From positions 1-18,023 of the forward strand of contig CAXYYA010000057.1 of the NCBI GenBank assembly GCA_964293155.1: a stretch of 18,023 nucleotides of DNA, in the 5' to 3' direction. The stretch is from JAQVEB01 sp028698105 (lineage in GTDB: Bacteria; Bacteroidota; Bacteroidia; Bacteroidales; Dysgonomonadaceae). The notes under the pieces are model-generated. The model was not told the origin of the DNA and searched no databases. It saw only the letters and a program-made list of their open reading frames with translations. Of this stretch, positions 1 to 7,029 are shown in pieces (position 1 is the first letter of the stretch; each line of letters starts with the position of its first letter). Both the position numbers and the translations under genes were made by a program.

Positions 1-54
1 CGATGTGTTGAGCGCGTTGCTGAGTTGATCGAATATTTTTACCATGCGTGTCAT
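1..54 (-). CDS. 5' end of next baseplate gene (partial)
   Basis: The gene is cut by the left edge. On the minus strand an ATG at 54 opens a frame that stays open for 18 codons to the edge (MTRMVKIFDQLSNALNTS). It begins 3 bases after the TAA of the preceding gene, the tight spacing used throughout this operon. In Mu-like phages the gene after the gp46/gp25-like protein is the baseplate wedge protein (gp47/gpJ-like), so that role is inferred from position only. The fragment is too short to recognise. No clear Shine-Dalgarno is present, which is usual in Bacteroidetes. Confidence 0.55.
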   Translation of the reverse strand, partial: MTRMVKIFDQLSNALNTS

Positions 55-57
55 TGT

Positions 58-363
58 TTATAACTTAATACCTTTAACCTCCATTTTATCTTTTACCATT
101 TCAAAATCAACTCCACAACGCTGAAATCCAATTTTAATGGTGGAGCGAATGCGTTCCCGGTCAAATTTTCCACGCAACAGTGACGTAAGATTCACACCGG
201 CTATGGGATCTTCCTTCAAATCGCCCTGGTTGAGGGAAAGAATCATATATGCATCCTGCATTTGTGTGTCTCCGATTGCCAGTCCGGAAATGATTTTTCC
301 ACTCGCATCTTTTTTTACGGAAATCACCACGTCATTGTCGTTATCGATTAAAATCCCAGTCAT
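58..363 (-). CDS. gp46/gp25-like baseplate protein
   Basis: A 101-residue protein, probably a small baseplate wedge component equivalent to Mu gp46 or T4 gp25. The visible signature is the stretch around residues 37-57 (QDAYMILSLNQGDLKEDP, then a short glycine-containing segment), where many phage baseplate proteins of this class carry a 'leucine-rich, G-(D/E)-W/L-K-x-x-P-x-x-G' pattern. Its ATG overlaps the TGA of the spike gene (ATGA), so the two are likely translationally coupled. Position directly after the spike and before the next baseplate gene matches the Mu order gp45-gp46-gp47. The family call comes from motif and position, not a search. Confidence 0.6.
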   Translation of the reverse strand: MTGILIDNDNDVVISVKKDASGKIISGLAIGDTQMQDAYMILSLNQGDLKEDPIAGVNLTSLLRGKFDRERIRSTIKIGFQRCGVDFEMVKDKMEVKGIKL

Positions 364-887
364 TGTATAATTTTATCGTTTTCGATATCCTTTTGCTTTG
401 TCTCTTGTATGGTTTGGCCTGCCCAACTTGACGCGGCCGCCTTTAGCGCCGCCCCGCCGTCATTCGGCGCAGTAATCCACGATTTAAAAACTGTTTTAAT
501 GCTGTTTAAATCTCGCTCCAGTGTGTTTAGCCTAGCAACCAGTTGTCCAATTTTAACCATCCCGTCATTTTCACCGCCGTTAGCAGTTATTTTCTCAGCC
601 TTTATCTCTATTTCATCAACCTTTTCAGCATTAATAAGAAAAGAATAGGCATCCACACCCTCCAAAATACCTATAAGGCAAACAGTGCCCGCTTTCGGCC
701 TGATATCAACGAAACCAAGTCCGAGCATCACACCATAGTAAGGTAAATTGTCCGTAACTCCTTCTGCTTCCATTGTCCGGTTATCCCAATCCACGGATGT
801 GCAGGTAGCAAAACGAAGCTGTGCCGTTCTTCCCCTCGATGTTGCCCGTCTGATGCTTTGTGCCAGTTTATCCAGCTCGTTACTCAT
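360..887 (-). CDS. Baseplate spike / assembly protein V (Mu gp45-like)
   Basis: A 175-residue protein starting at the ATG at 887 (MSNELDKLAQSI). This start is preferred over an upstream in-frame codon at 911 because it overlaps the previous stop as ATGA and has a GAGG motif about 9 bases upstream. It resembles gpV/gp45-type central spike proteins: an OB-fold-like N-terminal part (roughly residues 20-85, with DWDNRTMEAEG and PKAGTVCLIG), then a segment with repeated I/E/K alternation typical of the beta-helical spike stem (EIEIKAEKITANGGENDGM). A helical tail with a coiled-coil look follows (QLVARLNTLERDLNSIKTVF). In Mu this trimer forms the membrane-piercing tip below the hub. Neighbours (hub upstream, gp46-like downstream) support the role. 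Confidence 0.75.
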   Translation of the reverse strand: MSNELDKLAQSIRRATSRGRTAQLRFATCTSVDWDNRTMEAEGVTDNLPYYGVMLGLGFVDIRPKAGTVCLIGILEGVDAYSFLINAEKVDEIEIKAEKITANGGENDGMVKIGQLVARLNTLERDLNSIKTVFKSWITAPNDGGAALKAAASSWAGQTIQETKQKDIENDKIIQ

Positions 888-1852
888 AGCGCTTTTCCTC
901 CTATTGTACATTCTTGCCGAAAACCTTTCGGACCGAATTCTTTTACTACTTTATCGATGTAATAGGTACCGTTCATGTTTTCGTAAAACAGACTTTCCAA
1001 CTCCATTTTCATTCCGTGCTCTACACGGGGAATACCGAAAAGGGTTACGGTTCCGTCAAAACCGTCCACTTTGTATTTTTTCAAATCATCCTGAGCCTGT
1101 CTTTTCAGTTCTGCCTCCACCTCAATTCCGATATAGGTTCGTCGAATGGACGTTCCGCCGCTGTCTCCAACTTCCACCTCTATTTTTCTTCCATTTTTGA
1201 GGAGCGATATAGCTTTAATGGTAACCTTTTCGGCTGCCGACGATTTTTTGTTAAGATTTTCACTTACCGCGTTCTTTTCGAGAATTATCTTTACCACCGG
1301 TTTATCGCTCTGATCGGAATATATTATCCCGCTTCTCAAAACCTTTCCGTCAAAATAGGTGCTGATTCCCGCCTCTTTTTTAATGTCTTCCAGAACCTGA
1401 ATAGGCGCCACGTTGGAATAACGCACTGCGCCGAGCTGAACATCCGGACAATCTATCTCGTAACCCTGAGCAATTTCCTGCAGCAACTCTCTTAATGTTG
1501 TTTTTAGTTTCGAAACCGACACGGTTCCTCGTTTTAGCTTGAACATTTCATTCTCGCATTTCAGCGTAACGGGAACTCCCTCACCCACATCGGACAGATA
1601 GCCTTCGAATTCCACGGGTAATTCGCCATCCCCGTAACCAAGCTGTATGATTACCGGGTCGCCAACCTGAAACACTTCCCCTATTTTATGTTTATGGAAA
1701 TCCTTCACGTTGCGCGGCAATATAATTTCGGCTCGGTTGGTAAAGTCCTTCCATCCAGCTTCAATTCGAACGGACGATACCCGCCGCATATCGAACGCCG
1801 GGCGTCCGTGCGATGCTCCAAAGGTTATATGTGCCGCCATTGTCAATGTCAT
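884..1852 (-). CDS. Baseplate hub, gpD / Mu gp44-like
   Basis: A 322-residue protein resembling the late-control gpD / Mu gp44 family, the trimeric hub joining tail tube to spike (structural relative of T4 gp27). The N-terminal half has beta-rich text such as GEVFQVGDPVIIQLGYGDG (about residues 57-75) and FEGYLSDVGEG, the usual 'G-d-x-v-x-v-x-x-G-Y-x-g ... f-x-G-x-i' signature of these hubs. The middle has a helix-rich insert (TTLRELLQEIAQGY). The C-terminal part ends in a beta segment (MNGTYYIDKVVKEFGPKGF) typical of gpD-like proteins. The ATG at 1852 overlaps the TGA of the previous gene (ATGA); a second in-frame ATG lies four codons in. The spike gene follows directly. Confidence 0.75.
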   Translation of the reverse strand: MTLTMAAHITFGASHGRPAFDMRRVSSVRIEAGWKDFTNRAEIILPRNVKDFHKHKIGEVFQVGDPVIIQLGYGDGELPVEFEGYLSDVGEGVPVTLKCENEMFKLKRGTVSVSKLKTTLRELLQEIAQGYEIDCPDVQLGAVRYSNVAPIQVLEDIKKEAGISTYFDGKVLRSGIIYSDQSDKPVVKIILEKNAVSENLNKKSSAAEKVTIKAISLLKNGRKIEVEVGDSGGTSIRRTYIGIEVEAELKRQAQDDLKKYKVDGFDGTVTLFGIPRVEHGMKMELESLFYENMNGTYYIDKVVKEFGPKGFRQECTIGGKAL

Positions 1853-2508
1853 ATCACCAACTCAATAGGTTCATCACTTAATGCCTCTATTTCAAATGGA
1901 ATTACACCGTAACGCCCCTCAACCGGGCGGATGGACAGGTTTTTTATCGCTATGCGATATATTTCCTTATCCCCGAATATTTTACCCACTATTTCCACGG
2001 AGTCGCACACGTTACGCCATTTTACTAACTCGTTAATTTGTTCCTGTGCCGTTAGTCCGGAGCCCCAAATACTATCGTCCAGCGCGAGTCCACGAATACG
2101 AATGTTCCAGTCATCGAGTCCGTAAATTTCTTTAACCGTTCCCGTTGTCCCCAATGTACGTGTTTGCGTCATCACCATTTCCCGATTAAATTCGGCTATA
2201 CAGGAATACGGCATTTTCATATCGCGCATTTGAAGCGTTTTAATCCGCCCTTCCTTATCGTATGAATTGTAGCTGCCGGCTTCCAGGTAAAATGTTCCAT
2301 AAACGGGCACGCCAAAGCTTGTTACCGTATCATTCGGTTCAACCGGTATAAACTCCACGTCGGGAAACTGCTTTGCCGTATATTGTGGCGTTTTACCCCA
2401 CGGGAGAAAGACCGGGCTCGATATGCTAAAAATATCGCTCAATACCGATGCCACGGCAAAGGCCTTGTTTCGGTCGGTCATTGTTCTTATGTCAGGTAGT
2501 TGTATCAT
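1849..2508 (-). CDS. DUF6046-like tail protein
   Basis: A 219-residue protein between tape measure and hub. I recognise it as the type annotated as DUF6046 in Bacteroidetes phages, though from memory only. Visible features are a WGKTPQYTAKQFPDVEFIPVEP segment in the first quarter, GVPVYGTFYLEAGSY near residues 66-80, and DDSIWGSGLTAQEQINELVKW near residues 144-164. The C-terminus is beta-rich. Its position corresponds to Mu gp43 (tail/DNA-circularisation protein), and the text 'expressed after TMP, before hub' suggests a distal tail or tail-tube-initiator role; this is inference. It starts 2 bases after the tape measure stop and couples to the hub gene by an ATGA overlap. Confidence 0.6.
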   Translation of the reverse strand: MIQLPDIRTMTDRNKAFAVASVLSDIFSISSPVFLPWGKTPQYTAKQFPDVEFIPVEPNDTVTSFGVPVYGTFYLEAGSYNSYDKEGRIKTLQMRDMKMPYSCIAEFNREMVMTQTRTLGTTGTVKEIYGLDDWNIRIRGLALDDSIWGSGLTAQEQINELVKWRNVCDSVEIVGKIFGDKEIYRIAIKNLSIRPVEGRYGVIPFEIEALSDEPIELVI

Positions 2509-2510
2509 TG

Positions 2511-4196
2511 CTATACTGCCGCCACGGCGTCGGATAAACGGTCGGTCAATTGGCGAACTATCTTCATAGCTTCGTCGTTGCTTTTTCCGTTAAAATTATT
2601 AGTCATTGTTACATTCATCGTAATGCTCCTACCGCCGCTTCCCGAACCGGAAAGGGAAAGTCCTTTTTGTGAGCCGTCCGAACCGCTTCCACTCCCGCCC
2701 GTTGCCTTGATGGCTCCATTATTTCCACTGTCCGATAGTAGATCCGCGGCGGTAAGAACACCCGGGTATTTACCCGCTTTTTTCTTTTCTTCTTTTTCAG
2801 CCTTATCCGCCTCAAATGATTCAATCCCTTTTTGCTGCCCCTCGCTGAACGCTTTGCCAATGCTTTCTCCGTATTGTCTGGCGATGTCTCCTATCTTATT
2901 TAAATCGTCGGTAATGCTATAATCACTGTTAAACCAGTTTTTAGGGTTAAAAACGTTTTTAATTAAATCCCAAATAGCGTTTAGCGTATCGCCGATAAAA
3001 CCACCGATTTCTGAAAAAACCGTTTTCACAGCCTCCCACAATCCGTATAAAAATCCCCGAAATTTGGCGGAGGTGTTCCAAAAATAGGTACCTAATGCGA
3101 CCAATGCGGCAATAGCAGCCACTATCCATCCGATAATGGGAATAGATGCAATGGCGGCCGTTATTGTTTTTGCGGCTGCAACCACAGTAGTTGCTAAAAC
3201 ACCAAAACCTCCGCTAAGCAAAAATGTGGCTATTTTGAATGCGACAAAAGCCGCAGTTGCCACGGCGACGCCGGTAGCAATTGCCCGGAAAACGTCCACG
3301 TTGTCCAAAATAAACTGAAAGAGCGAACCCAATGCGTTAATGATGGTTGTTACGATTGGAGCAACGGTCTCGAGAATCCAAAAAAAACCTTGTCCGATCA
3401 GTTCTCTCACATCACCCCAGGCATTACCTATTTGTGTAAGTGCACCGGTACCAACGGTTGCAGCTGCTTGGGCACTTCCGCCGAATTGGCTCTCCAACTC
3501 GGCAAGTATCATTTTTTGGGCCCCGGCAATATTGCCGGTCTCAACCATTTTTTTAATAAGTGCCTCCTGCGAATCCGTAAACTGAACACCCGTTCGGCGT
3601 AATGCGGTAAGCCCGAGAATAGGATCGTTCAGCGCTTTACCTACCATTAGCGATGCGGACTTTAAGTCCATTTTCATAACAGTGGCCATATCAAGAACAG
3701 CTGGAATAGATCTGTCGTAAATTTCTCCGTTAACTTGTTTAAACGTCAACATTATCGCTTGAGCCTGCATAGTCGCCTCATCGCCAAACAGAGTTAGGCC
3801 TTGCAGTCTAGTTGCCTGATCCGCCAGTTCCTGAAAACTTTTTCCCGCCGCATAATTGGTACTTTCGAGCGTGGCCATAACCTGTGCGTTGGCTTTGGCT
3901 TGAACGTCATAATCTTTCAAGCTACCGGTTAGCATACTCAATGCCGCGGTAATTCCAACCAATGGCAAAATAGCCGTTTTCAGGGCATTAAACATACCCG
4001 TTGCAAATCCCGCCGCTTTCCCCGATGTCGTTGTGGCAACCGAGGCGGCATTGGTGCTCGCCTCTACCCCCTTATTGGCCTCACTCACCTTATTCACCGC
4101 ATCCGCAGTAACGTCGGCCGCCCCCTGCATGGCCTGCAGGGGAGCGGTAACGTTATCTACCAGATCGAGAATCCAGGATGTAATAAAATTAGACAT
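2511..4196 (-). CDS. Tail tape measure protein (TP901-like)
   Basis: A 561-residue tape measure protein that sets tail length and is threaded through the tube. The N-terminus (residues 1-60) is Ala/Val-rich with coiled-coil character. Residues about 190-245 carry the conserved tape-measure block (LNDPILGLTALRRTGVQF, then EALIKKMVETGNIAGAQKMI and LESQFGGSAQAAA). Residues about 305-375 are strongly hydrophobic with several helices (AVATAAFVAFKIATFLL, IIGWIVAAIAALVALGTYFW), as expected for a protein that can enter the host membrane. The C-terminus holds a charged KAEKEEKKKAGK patch and a Gly/Ser linker before a beta segment. At about 0.15 nm per residue the length implies a tail of roughly 80 nm. 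The start codon overlaps the preceding chaperone-extension ORF by 8 bases. Confidence 0.88.
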   Translation of the reverse strand: MSNFITSWILDLVDNVTAPLQAMQGAADVTADAVNKVSEANKGVEASTNAASVATTTSGKAAGFATGMFNALKTAILPLVGITAALSMLTGSLKDYDVQAKANAQVMATLESTNYAAGKSFQELADQATRLQGLTLFGDEATMQAQAIMLTFKQVNGEIYDRSIPAVLDMATVMKMDLKSASLMVGKALNDPILGLTALRRTGVQFTDSQEALIKKMVETGNIAGAQKMILAELESQFGGSAQAAATVGTGALTQIGNAWGDVRELIGQGFFWILETVAPIVTTIINALGSLFQFILDNVDVFRAIATGVAVATAAFVAFKIATFLLSGGFGVLATTVVAAAKTITAAIASIPIIGWIVAAIAALVALGTYFWNTSAKFRGFLYGLWEAVKTVFSEIGGFIGDTLNAIWDLIKNVFNPKNWFNSDYSITDDLNKIGDIARQYGESIGKAFSEGQQKGIESFEADKAEKEEKKKAGKYPGVLTAADLLSDSGNNGAIKATGGSGSGSDGSQKGLSLSGSGSGGRSITMNVTMTNNFNGKSNDEAMKIVRQLTDRLSDAVAAV

Positions 4197-4419
4197 TATC
4201 GTTCGGGAATAATTGGTTTAAAACTTCAACCAGCGCGGCCTCGCAAGCCGCCTTTTGTTGGTTTTGTTCCAGTTCGTTGGTGTGTTCGTATTCGGCATAG
4301 AGCCGGCACCATTCATTATCCGTTAAATTTTCGGGATTCACACGGTAATATCGGCGCAATACCGCGTCCACGTGAAACAGAAAGTTTCCGGAATCTTTAT
4401 GCTGCCCTATGCTTTGAAT
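4189..4419 (-). CDS. Tail-assembly chaperone extension, expressed by -1 frameshift (GT-like)
   Basis: This ORF lies between the tail chaperone and the tape measure, the invariant place of the 'T' part of G/GT chaperones in long-tailed phages. Its only nearby start is a GTG at 4371 (60 residues, DAVLRRYYRVNPENLTDNEW at the front) with no ribosome binding site. The frame is open far upstream, through the end of the chaperone gene. A -1 shift at the U UUU UUA heptamer (4419-4425) continues as I-Q-S-I-G-Q-H-K-D-S-G-N-F-L-F-H and then this ORF, giving a predicted fusion of 233 residues. The text FHVDAVLRRYY and NDNEW-like motif fit tape-measure-binding T domains. I therefore annotate it as an extension rather than a stand-alone gene; independent GTG initiation remains possible. 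Confidence 0.7.
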   Translation of the reverse strand: MQSIGQHKDSGNFLFHVDAVLRRYYRVNPENLTDNEWCRLYAEYEHTNELEQNQQKAACEAALVEVLNQLFPNDNV

Positions 4420-4889
4420 AAAAAACTTGTGCCCTGCTGAATAATTTTTGCCGTGTCCTTCATTAGCCTGGCAAATACTATCCCGTCTTCCAGCGCTTCC
4501 ATATCCCCGGCAACTACCATATTTTTTAATATTAAATCATTGGCTTTGTCCAGATCGTCCTTGTATTTGGCTATGGCACTGAGTAAATTTCGGGTAGGGC
4601 GGCAAACGATGTACTGGTATTTTTCGTCCTCGTCAATTTGTATATCTATCACGTATAATTTGCCGTGTTTCGCTTTTAATTGCTCAAATTCGGCCAGCGG
4701 TATCTTTAAATTATCGGCGTTAAAGGTGCCAATGGCGGCAACTGCTATCGGAGCAGCGACAATCAACGCTCCAAAATCGGACATTTCAACCCGGTGAGCA
4801 ATAACTTCCGGAGAAAAGTATCCGGCAACTGCAATCCCGCAAATTATAAGCGAAATGGTCAAAAACATAATTTTAAAAATAGGTTTCAT
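4407..4889 (-). CDS. Tail-assembly chaperone (G-like) with hydrophobic N-terminus
   Basis: A 160-residue protein between tail tube and tape measure. Residues about 63-160 look like a Bacteroidetes tail-assembly chaperone: IPLAEFEQLKAKHGKLYVID, then a short beta pair, CRPTRNLLSAIAKY, a helical LDKANDLILKNMVVAGD and a final helix. The N-terminus is odd for a cytoplasmic chaperone: residues 1-23 look like a signal peptide or membrane helix (MKPIFKIMFLTISLIICGIA), and residues about 38-56 form a second hydrophobic stretch (FGALIVAAPIAVAAIGTF). An alternative ATG at 4784 would drop the first segment but not the second. The 3' end carries an in-frame -1 slippery heptamer. The leader is AT-rich, without Shine-Dalgarno. 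Confidence 0.65.
   Translation of the reverse strand: MKPIFKIMFLTISLIICGIAVAGYFSPEVIAHRVEMSDFGALIVAAPIAVAAIGTFNADNLKIPLAEFEQLKAKHGKLYVIDIQIDEDEKYQYIVCRPTRNLLSAIAKYKDDLDKANDLILKNMVVAGDMEALEDGIVFARLMKDTAKIIQQGTSFLFKA
4419..4425 (-). promoter_or_regulatory. -1 ribosomal frameshift site (U UUU UUA)
   Basis: On the minus strand the chaperone codons AGT TTT TTA TTC AAA GCA TAG contain T TTT TTA in the zero frame, matching the X XXY YYZ rule (the same heptamer as the HIV-1 gag-pol site). The zero-frame stop follows three codons later. The -1 frame is the frame of the ORF at 4189-4371, which is open across the overlap. Programmed shifting at this gene position is well known in long-tailed phages. 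A downstream stimulatory structure is not obvious; a weak 5-bp stem (CGGTA/TACCG) lies a few tens of bases further on. Confidence 0.7.
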
Positions 4890-4894
4890 AAAAC

Positions 4895-4915
4895 TTGTAA
4901 TTTGTAATTAGTAAA
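4895..4915. repeat. Short 7-bp tandem repeat in chaperone leader
   Basis: The gap between tail tube and chaperone genes contains two exact copies of TTGTAAT (4895-4901 and 4902-4908) followed by a degenerate copy, TAGTAAA. It lies just upstream of the chaperone start on the minus strand. It may only be an AT-rich Bacteroidetes-style leader that keeps the ribosome entry site unstructured. Confidence 0.4.
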
Positions 4916-4923
4916 TTGTGCCA

Positions 4924-5355
4924 TCAAATAACGTTCCAGTCAATATGCGTTACAATCAACTCATATTTCGTGGCTATCTGTTTGTCACCCTGCTTCACCG
5001 CAACGCTGTTACCGGTGAATTCCGCGTTACGGATACGATCCTTGTAAATAAGGCCGCCGTATTCATAACTCACTGCAATATCGAACGGAGCGATATCCGT
5101 CAGCCGTTTACCCGGAGGGAGTGATTGCTGCAATGCAACGGCCTCCTCCTTCAATAGCGTAACGGAGGCCTTTGCCTCATAATTACCGTGTCCGCGGCCA
5201 ACGGGCATTCCACCGGCACCATAAACGTTTTCTTTTGCCACGCTGTCATTGTATTCCACTTCGGTAATACCCTCAAGGTCGCGCCCGAGCATAGTGGCGG
5301 TTACCGTGTTCCATCCGGCTACTTTCCCAAATTTGTTAATAAGCGTTCTGTTCAT
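4924..5355 (-). CDS. Tail tube protein
   Basis: A 143-residue protein directly after the sheath gene, the position of the tail tube gene (Mu gpM/gp40). The text fits: a short N-terminal arm, then TVTATMLGRDLEGITEVEYND (residues about 18-38), a glycine-rich loop GAGGMPVGRGHGNYEAKASVTL (about 46-67) and alternating beta strands to the end (FDIAVSYEYGGLIYKDRI, YELIVTHIDW). The loop-plus-beta-sandwich pattern is typical of tube subunits that stack as hexameric rings inside the sheath. The gap to the sheath stop is 5 bases. Length is close to other myophage tube proteins. Confidence 0.8.
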   Translation of the reverse strand: MNRTLINKFGKVAGWNTVTATMLGRDLEGITEVEYNDSVAKENVYGAGGMPVGRGHGNYEAKASVTLLKEEAVALQQSLPPGKRLTDIAPFDIAVSYEYGGLIYKDRIRNAEFTGNSVAVKQGDKQIATKYELIVTHIDWNVI

Positions 5356-5360
5356 CGTTG

Positions 5361-6581
5361 TTAAATTTTAGTGGTGTAACCCAAATCTATTTCAAACTCG
5401 TGCACAATGCCATCAGCCACTAACCGTACTTTTACGTTAAATGGTTTGGTACTCACCGCCGCCTGTTTCGGATCAATGTATATATCGAAGTCCGCCACAT
5501 TGCCGGCTGCCTTCATAACCTCCAAGGCCGATCGCACGCGGCCGTCCCAGTCAGTTATGGTGGTATGCTTAATATAACCGGTTGCCGGATCAGCCTCCAC
5601 CTTCGAACGCACACGGGGAATCAGCACCGCACGAATTATGCGAGCCGCCTTGTTCCAAATCGCATTGCGCTCAATGTAGCAATAGTCGCTCGATACCTCT
5701 GTGCAAGTGTGTGAATCGGAAAGAAACACGCCGCCGTAACCGGCGAAGGTCCCCGCGTAAATGTATCCCAGTTCGTCCAGTTTTTTCTGGTCTGCAAACG
5801 ATAGTTCCGAAAACTTTTTGCCGTTGCTTAACCGGGTCGAAAGCCATTTCCCCGTTTTAGTATCCGAAAGGGTGTAATCGTTTTCTCCCTTACGTGCCCT
5901 GGGCTTGTTTTCTATATCCACGCTCCCGAGGTTTTCATGAATGTAACGGGTCATCAGCATGCCGAGCGCCGAGCCTACTGCGGCGTAACCGGCAAACTCC
6001 GGTTTCCGGGAAGCCGTTGCCGCATCCTGCGCAATAATTACACTCACGTTGGGGGAAGCCATGACACGTAAATCGGGATAAGTTGCAATTTCACCCTCCA
6101 GGTAACTACCCATACCCTCCACCAATACCGAATCGATAAGGATATGCTCCGCCGCCAACTCGTCAACGAGTAGCTGAGCGCCGGTAACGGCGGCTTGCAG
6201 AGTTAAATCTTTAGCAAGTCCGGCGATGGCCATCGTATTCAAACCTTCAATACCACGCAAGGCGGCCTTTAACTCGGTCAGGTTTTTCAGGTCGCTTACT
6301 TTTGTAGCCACAGGAACCGTAATCAGGTGTACCCGCGTTTCGGGCGATAGGCGAAAAATCTCCGACAGGTGCTCGAAAATAAGCGAGTTGGCCGTTTCGT
6401 CCACGGCGGGACTCAACCCCAATGCTTCGACATCTTCAATCTGTAGCAACTCGTATGCAGCGTTATTCAACACTTTTTCGGTCGCCGCCATTCCGATAAT
6501 AATCACGGCAATGCGGTCGGTGGTTTGTCCACCGCCCAATCCACCGTCGTTCTTGTTTATTATTGTTCCTTTAAAACTCAT
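5361..6581 (-). CDS. Contractile tail sheath protein
   Basis: A 406-residue protein, the contractile sheath and so the evidence for a myovirus. It has the sheath-like N-terminus (GLGGGQTTDRIAVIIIGMAA at residues 14-33), then a domain with repeated Rossmann-like strands (ETRVHLITVPVATKV, VLVEGMGSYLEGEIATYPDL). The middle has the GYGGVFLSDSHTCTEVSSDY block near residues 280-300. The C-terminal part has paired strands for the subunit handshake (PKQAAVSTKPFNVKVRL, VHEFEIDLGY). I associate this Bacteroidetes type with the DUF2586 label from memory. It is somewhat shorter than the Mu sheath. It starts 2 bases after the preceding stop and the tube gene follows. Confidence 0.82.
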   Translation of the reverse strand: MSFKGTIINKNDGGLGGGQTTDRIAVIIIGMAATEKVLNNAAYELLQIEDVEALGLSPAVDETANSLIFEHLSEIFRLSPETRVHLITVPVATKVSDLKNLTELKAALRGIEGLNTMAIAGLAKDLTLQAAVTGAQLLVDELAAEHILIDSVLVEGMGSYLEGEIATYPDLRVMASPNVSVIIAQDAATASRKPEFAGYAAVGSALGMLMTRYIHENLGSVDIENKPRARKGENDYTLSDTKTGKWLSTRLSNGKKFSELSFADQKKLDELGYIYAGTFAGYGGVFLSDSHTCTEVSSDYCYIERNAIWNKAARIIRAVLIPRVRSKVEADPATGYIKHTTITDWDGRVRSALEVMKAAGNVADFDIYIDPKQAAVSTKPFNVKVRLVADGIVHEFEIDLGYTTKI

Positions 6582-6583
6582 GA

Positions 6584-6955
6584 CTATTCGGTTTTAACGA
6601 GTTCGGACAATCTTTTTTCTGCTGCCGTAAAAACAGACTTCCGGGCATTTTCACCCAATTCCTTTTCGGTCTCCACAATAATGTTTACCTCATCAATATT
6701 TGCCATTTTCAACGATTCAATCAACTCTTTCGCGGTTTTAGCGGGTGTTTTGGAATCTTCTTTTTCTGTTTTGCTGTCGGGACGCTTAAACGATTCCACC
6801 TTCAGCTCTTTTCCGGTTCGGTTTTTCCTTGCATGATTCATAGCGTGGCTCTGATCGAAAAACGCCTGTCCGTCCGACGAAACATAGACGCTGTTTTGAT
6901 TCGGATAGCGGTTGAATATATCCTCCGCCAGTTCCTGCATTTTATCTTTATTCAT
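6584..6955 (-). CDS. Small capsid-region protein of unknown function
   Basis: A 123-residue protein between capsid and sheath. I recognise the layout but no assigned function. Residues 1-45 carry a pattern seen in many flavobacterial and Bacteroides phage proteins at this position (LAEDIFNRYPNQNSVYVSSD, GQAFFDQSHAMNHARKN). A charged linker follows (FKRPDSKTEKEDSKTPAKTAKE), then a helical C-terminal part with IDEVNIIVETEKELGENARK. It might be a head decoration, head-completion or connector-associated protein. It lies downstream of a terminator hairpin that separates it from the capsid gene, so its level is probably below that of capsid protein. Confidence 0.55.
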   Translation of the reverse strand: MNKDKMQELAEDIFNRYPNQNSVYVSSDGQAFFDQSHAMNHARKNRTGKELKVESFKRPDSKTEKEDSKTPAKTAKELIESLKMANIDEVNIIVETEKELGENARKSVFTAAEKRLSELVKTE

Positions 6956-6973
6956 AATCTGTTGTTTTTAATA

Positions 6974-7007
6974 AAAAACTCCTCCTCAAATTCGGGGAGG
7001 AGTTTTT
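6974..7007 (-). terminator. Intrinsic terminator after major capsid gene
   Basis: A perfect 12-bp inverted repeat: AAAAACTCCTCC (6974-6985) and GGAGGAGTTTTT (6996-7007) with a 10-base loop. On the minus strand the stem is followed by TTTTT, so it looks like a rho-independent terminator just after the capsid stop at 7030. Because sheath and tail genes continue on the same strand, it may be a partial terminator that gives extra capsid mRNA. By symmetry it could also act on rightward transcripts. Confidence 0.75.
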
Positions 7008-7029
7008 GCGGGTGGTTATTGATTGATGA

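Noticed and set aside
914..1495. Long plus-strand ORF opposite the hub gene, and similar long shadows at 5582-5860, 7358-7780 and 12238-12657.
   Set aside because: They lie antisense to well-supported structural genes, have Ser/Phe/Arg- or Cys-rich shadow composition and no ribosome binding sites.
3380..3387. Run of eight T on the minus strand in the tape measure gene, forming T TTT TTT in frame.
   Set aside because: It fits the slippery pattern, but a -1 shift leads only to a short nonsense tail near residue 271 in the middle of a domain, with no second ORF or domain border to give it meaning.
4189..4371. Independent 60-residue gene starting at GTG.
   Set aside because: No ribosome binding site, rare start codon, and the frame is open across the chaperone end with a matching -1 site; treated as a frameshift extension.
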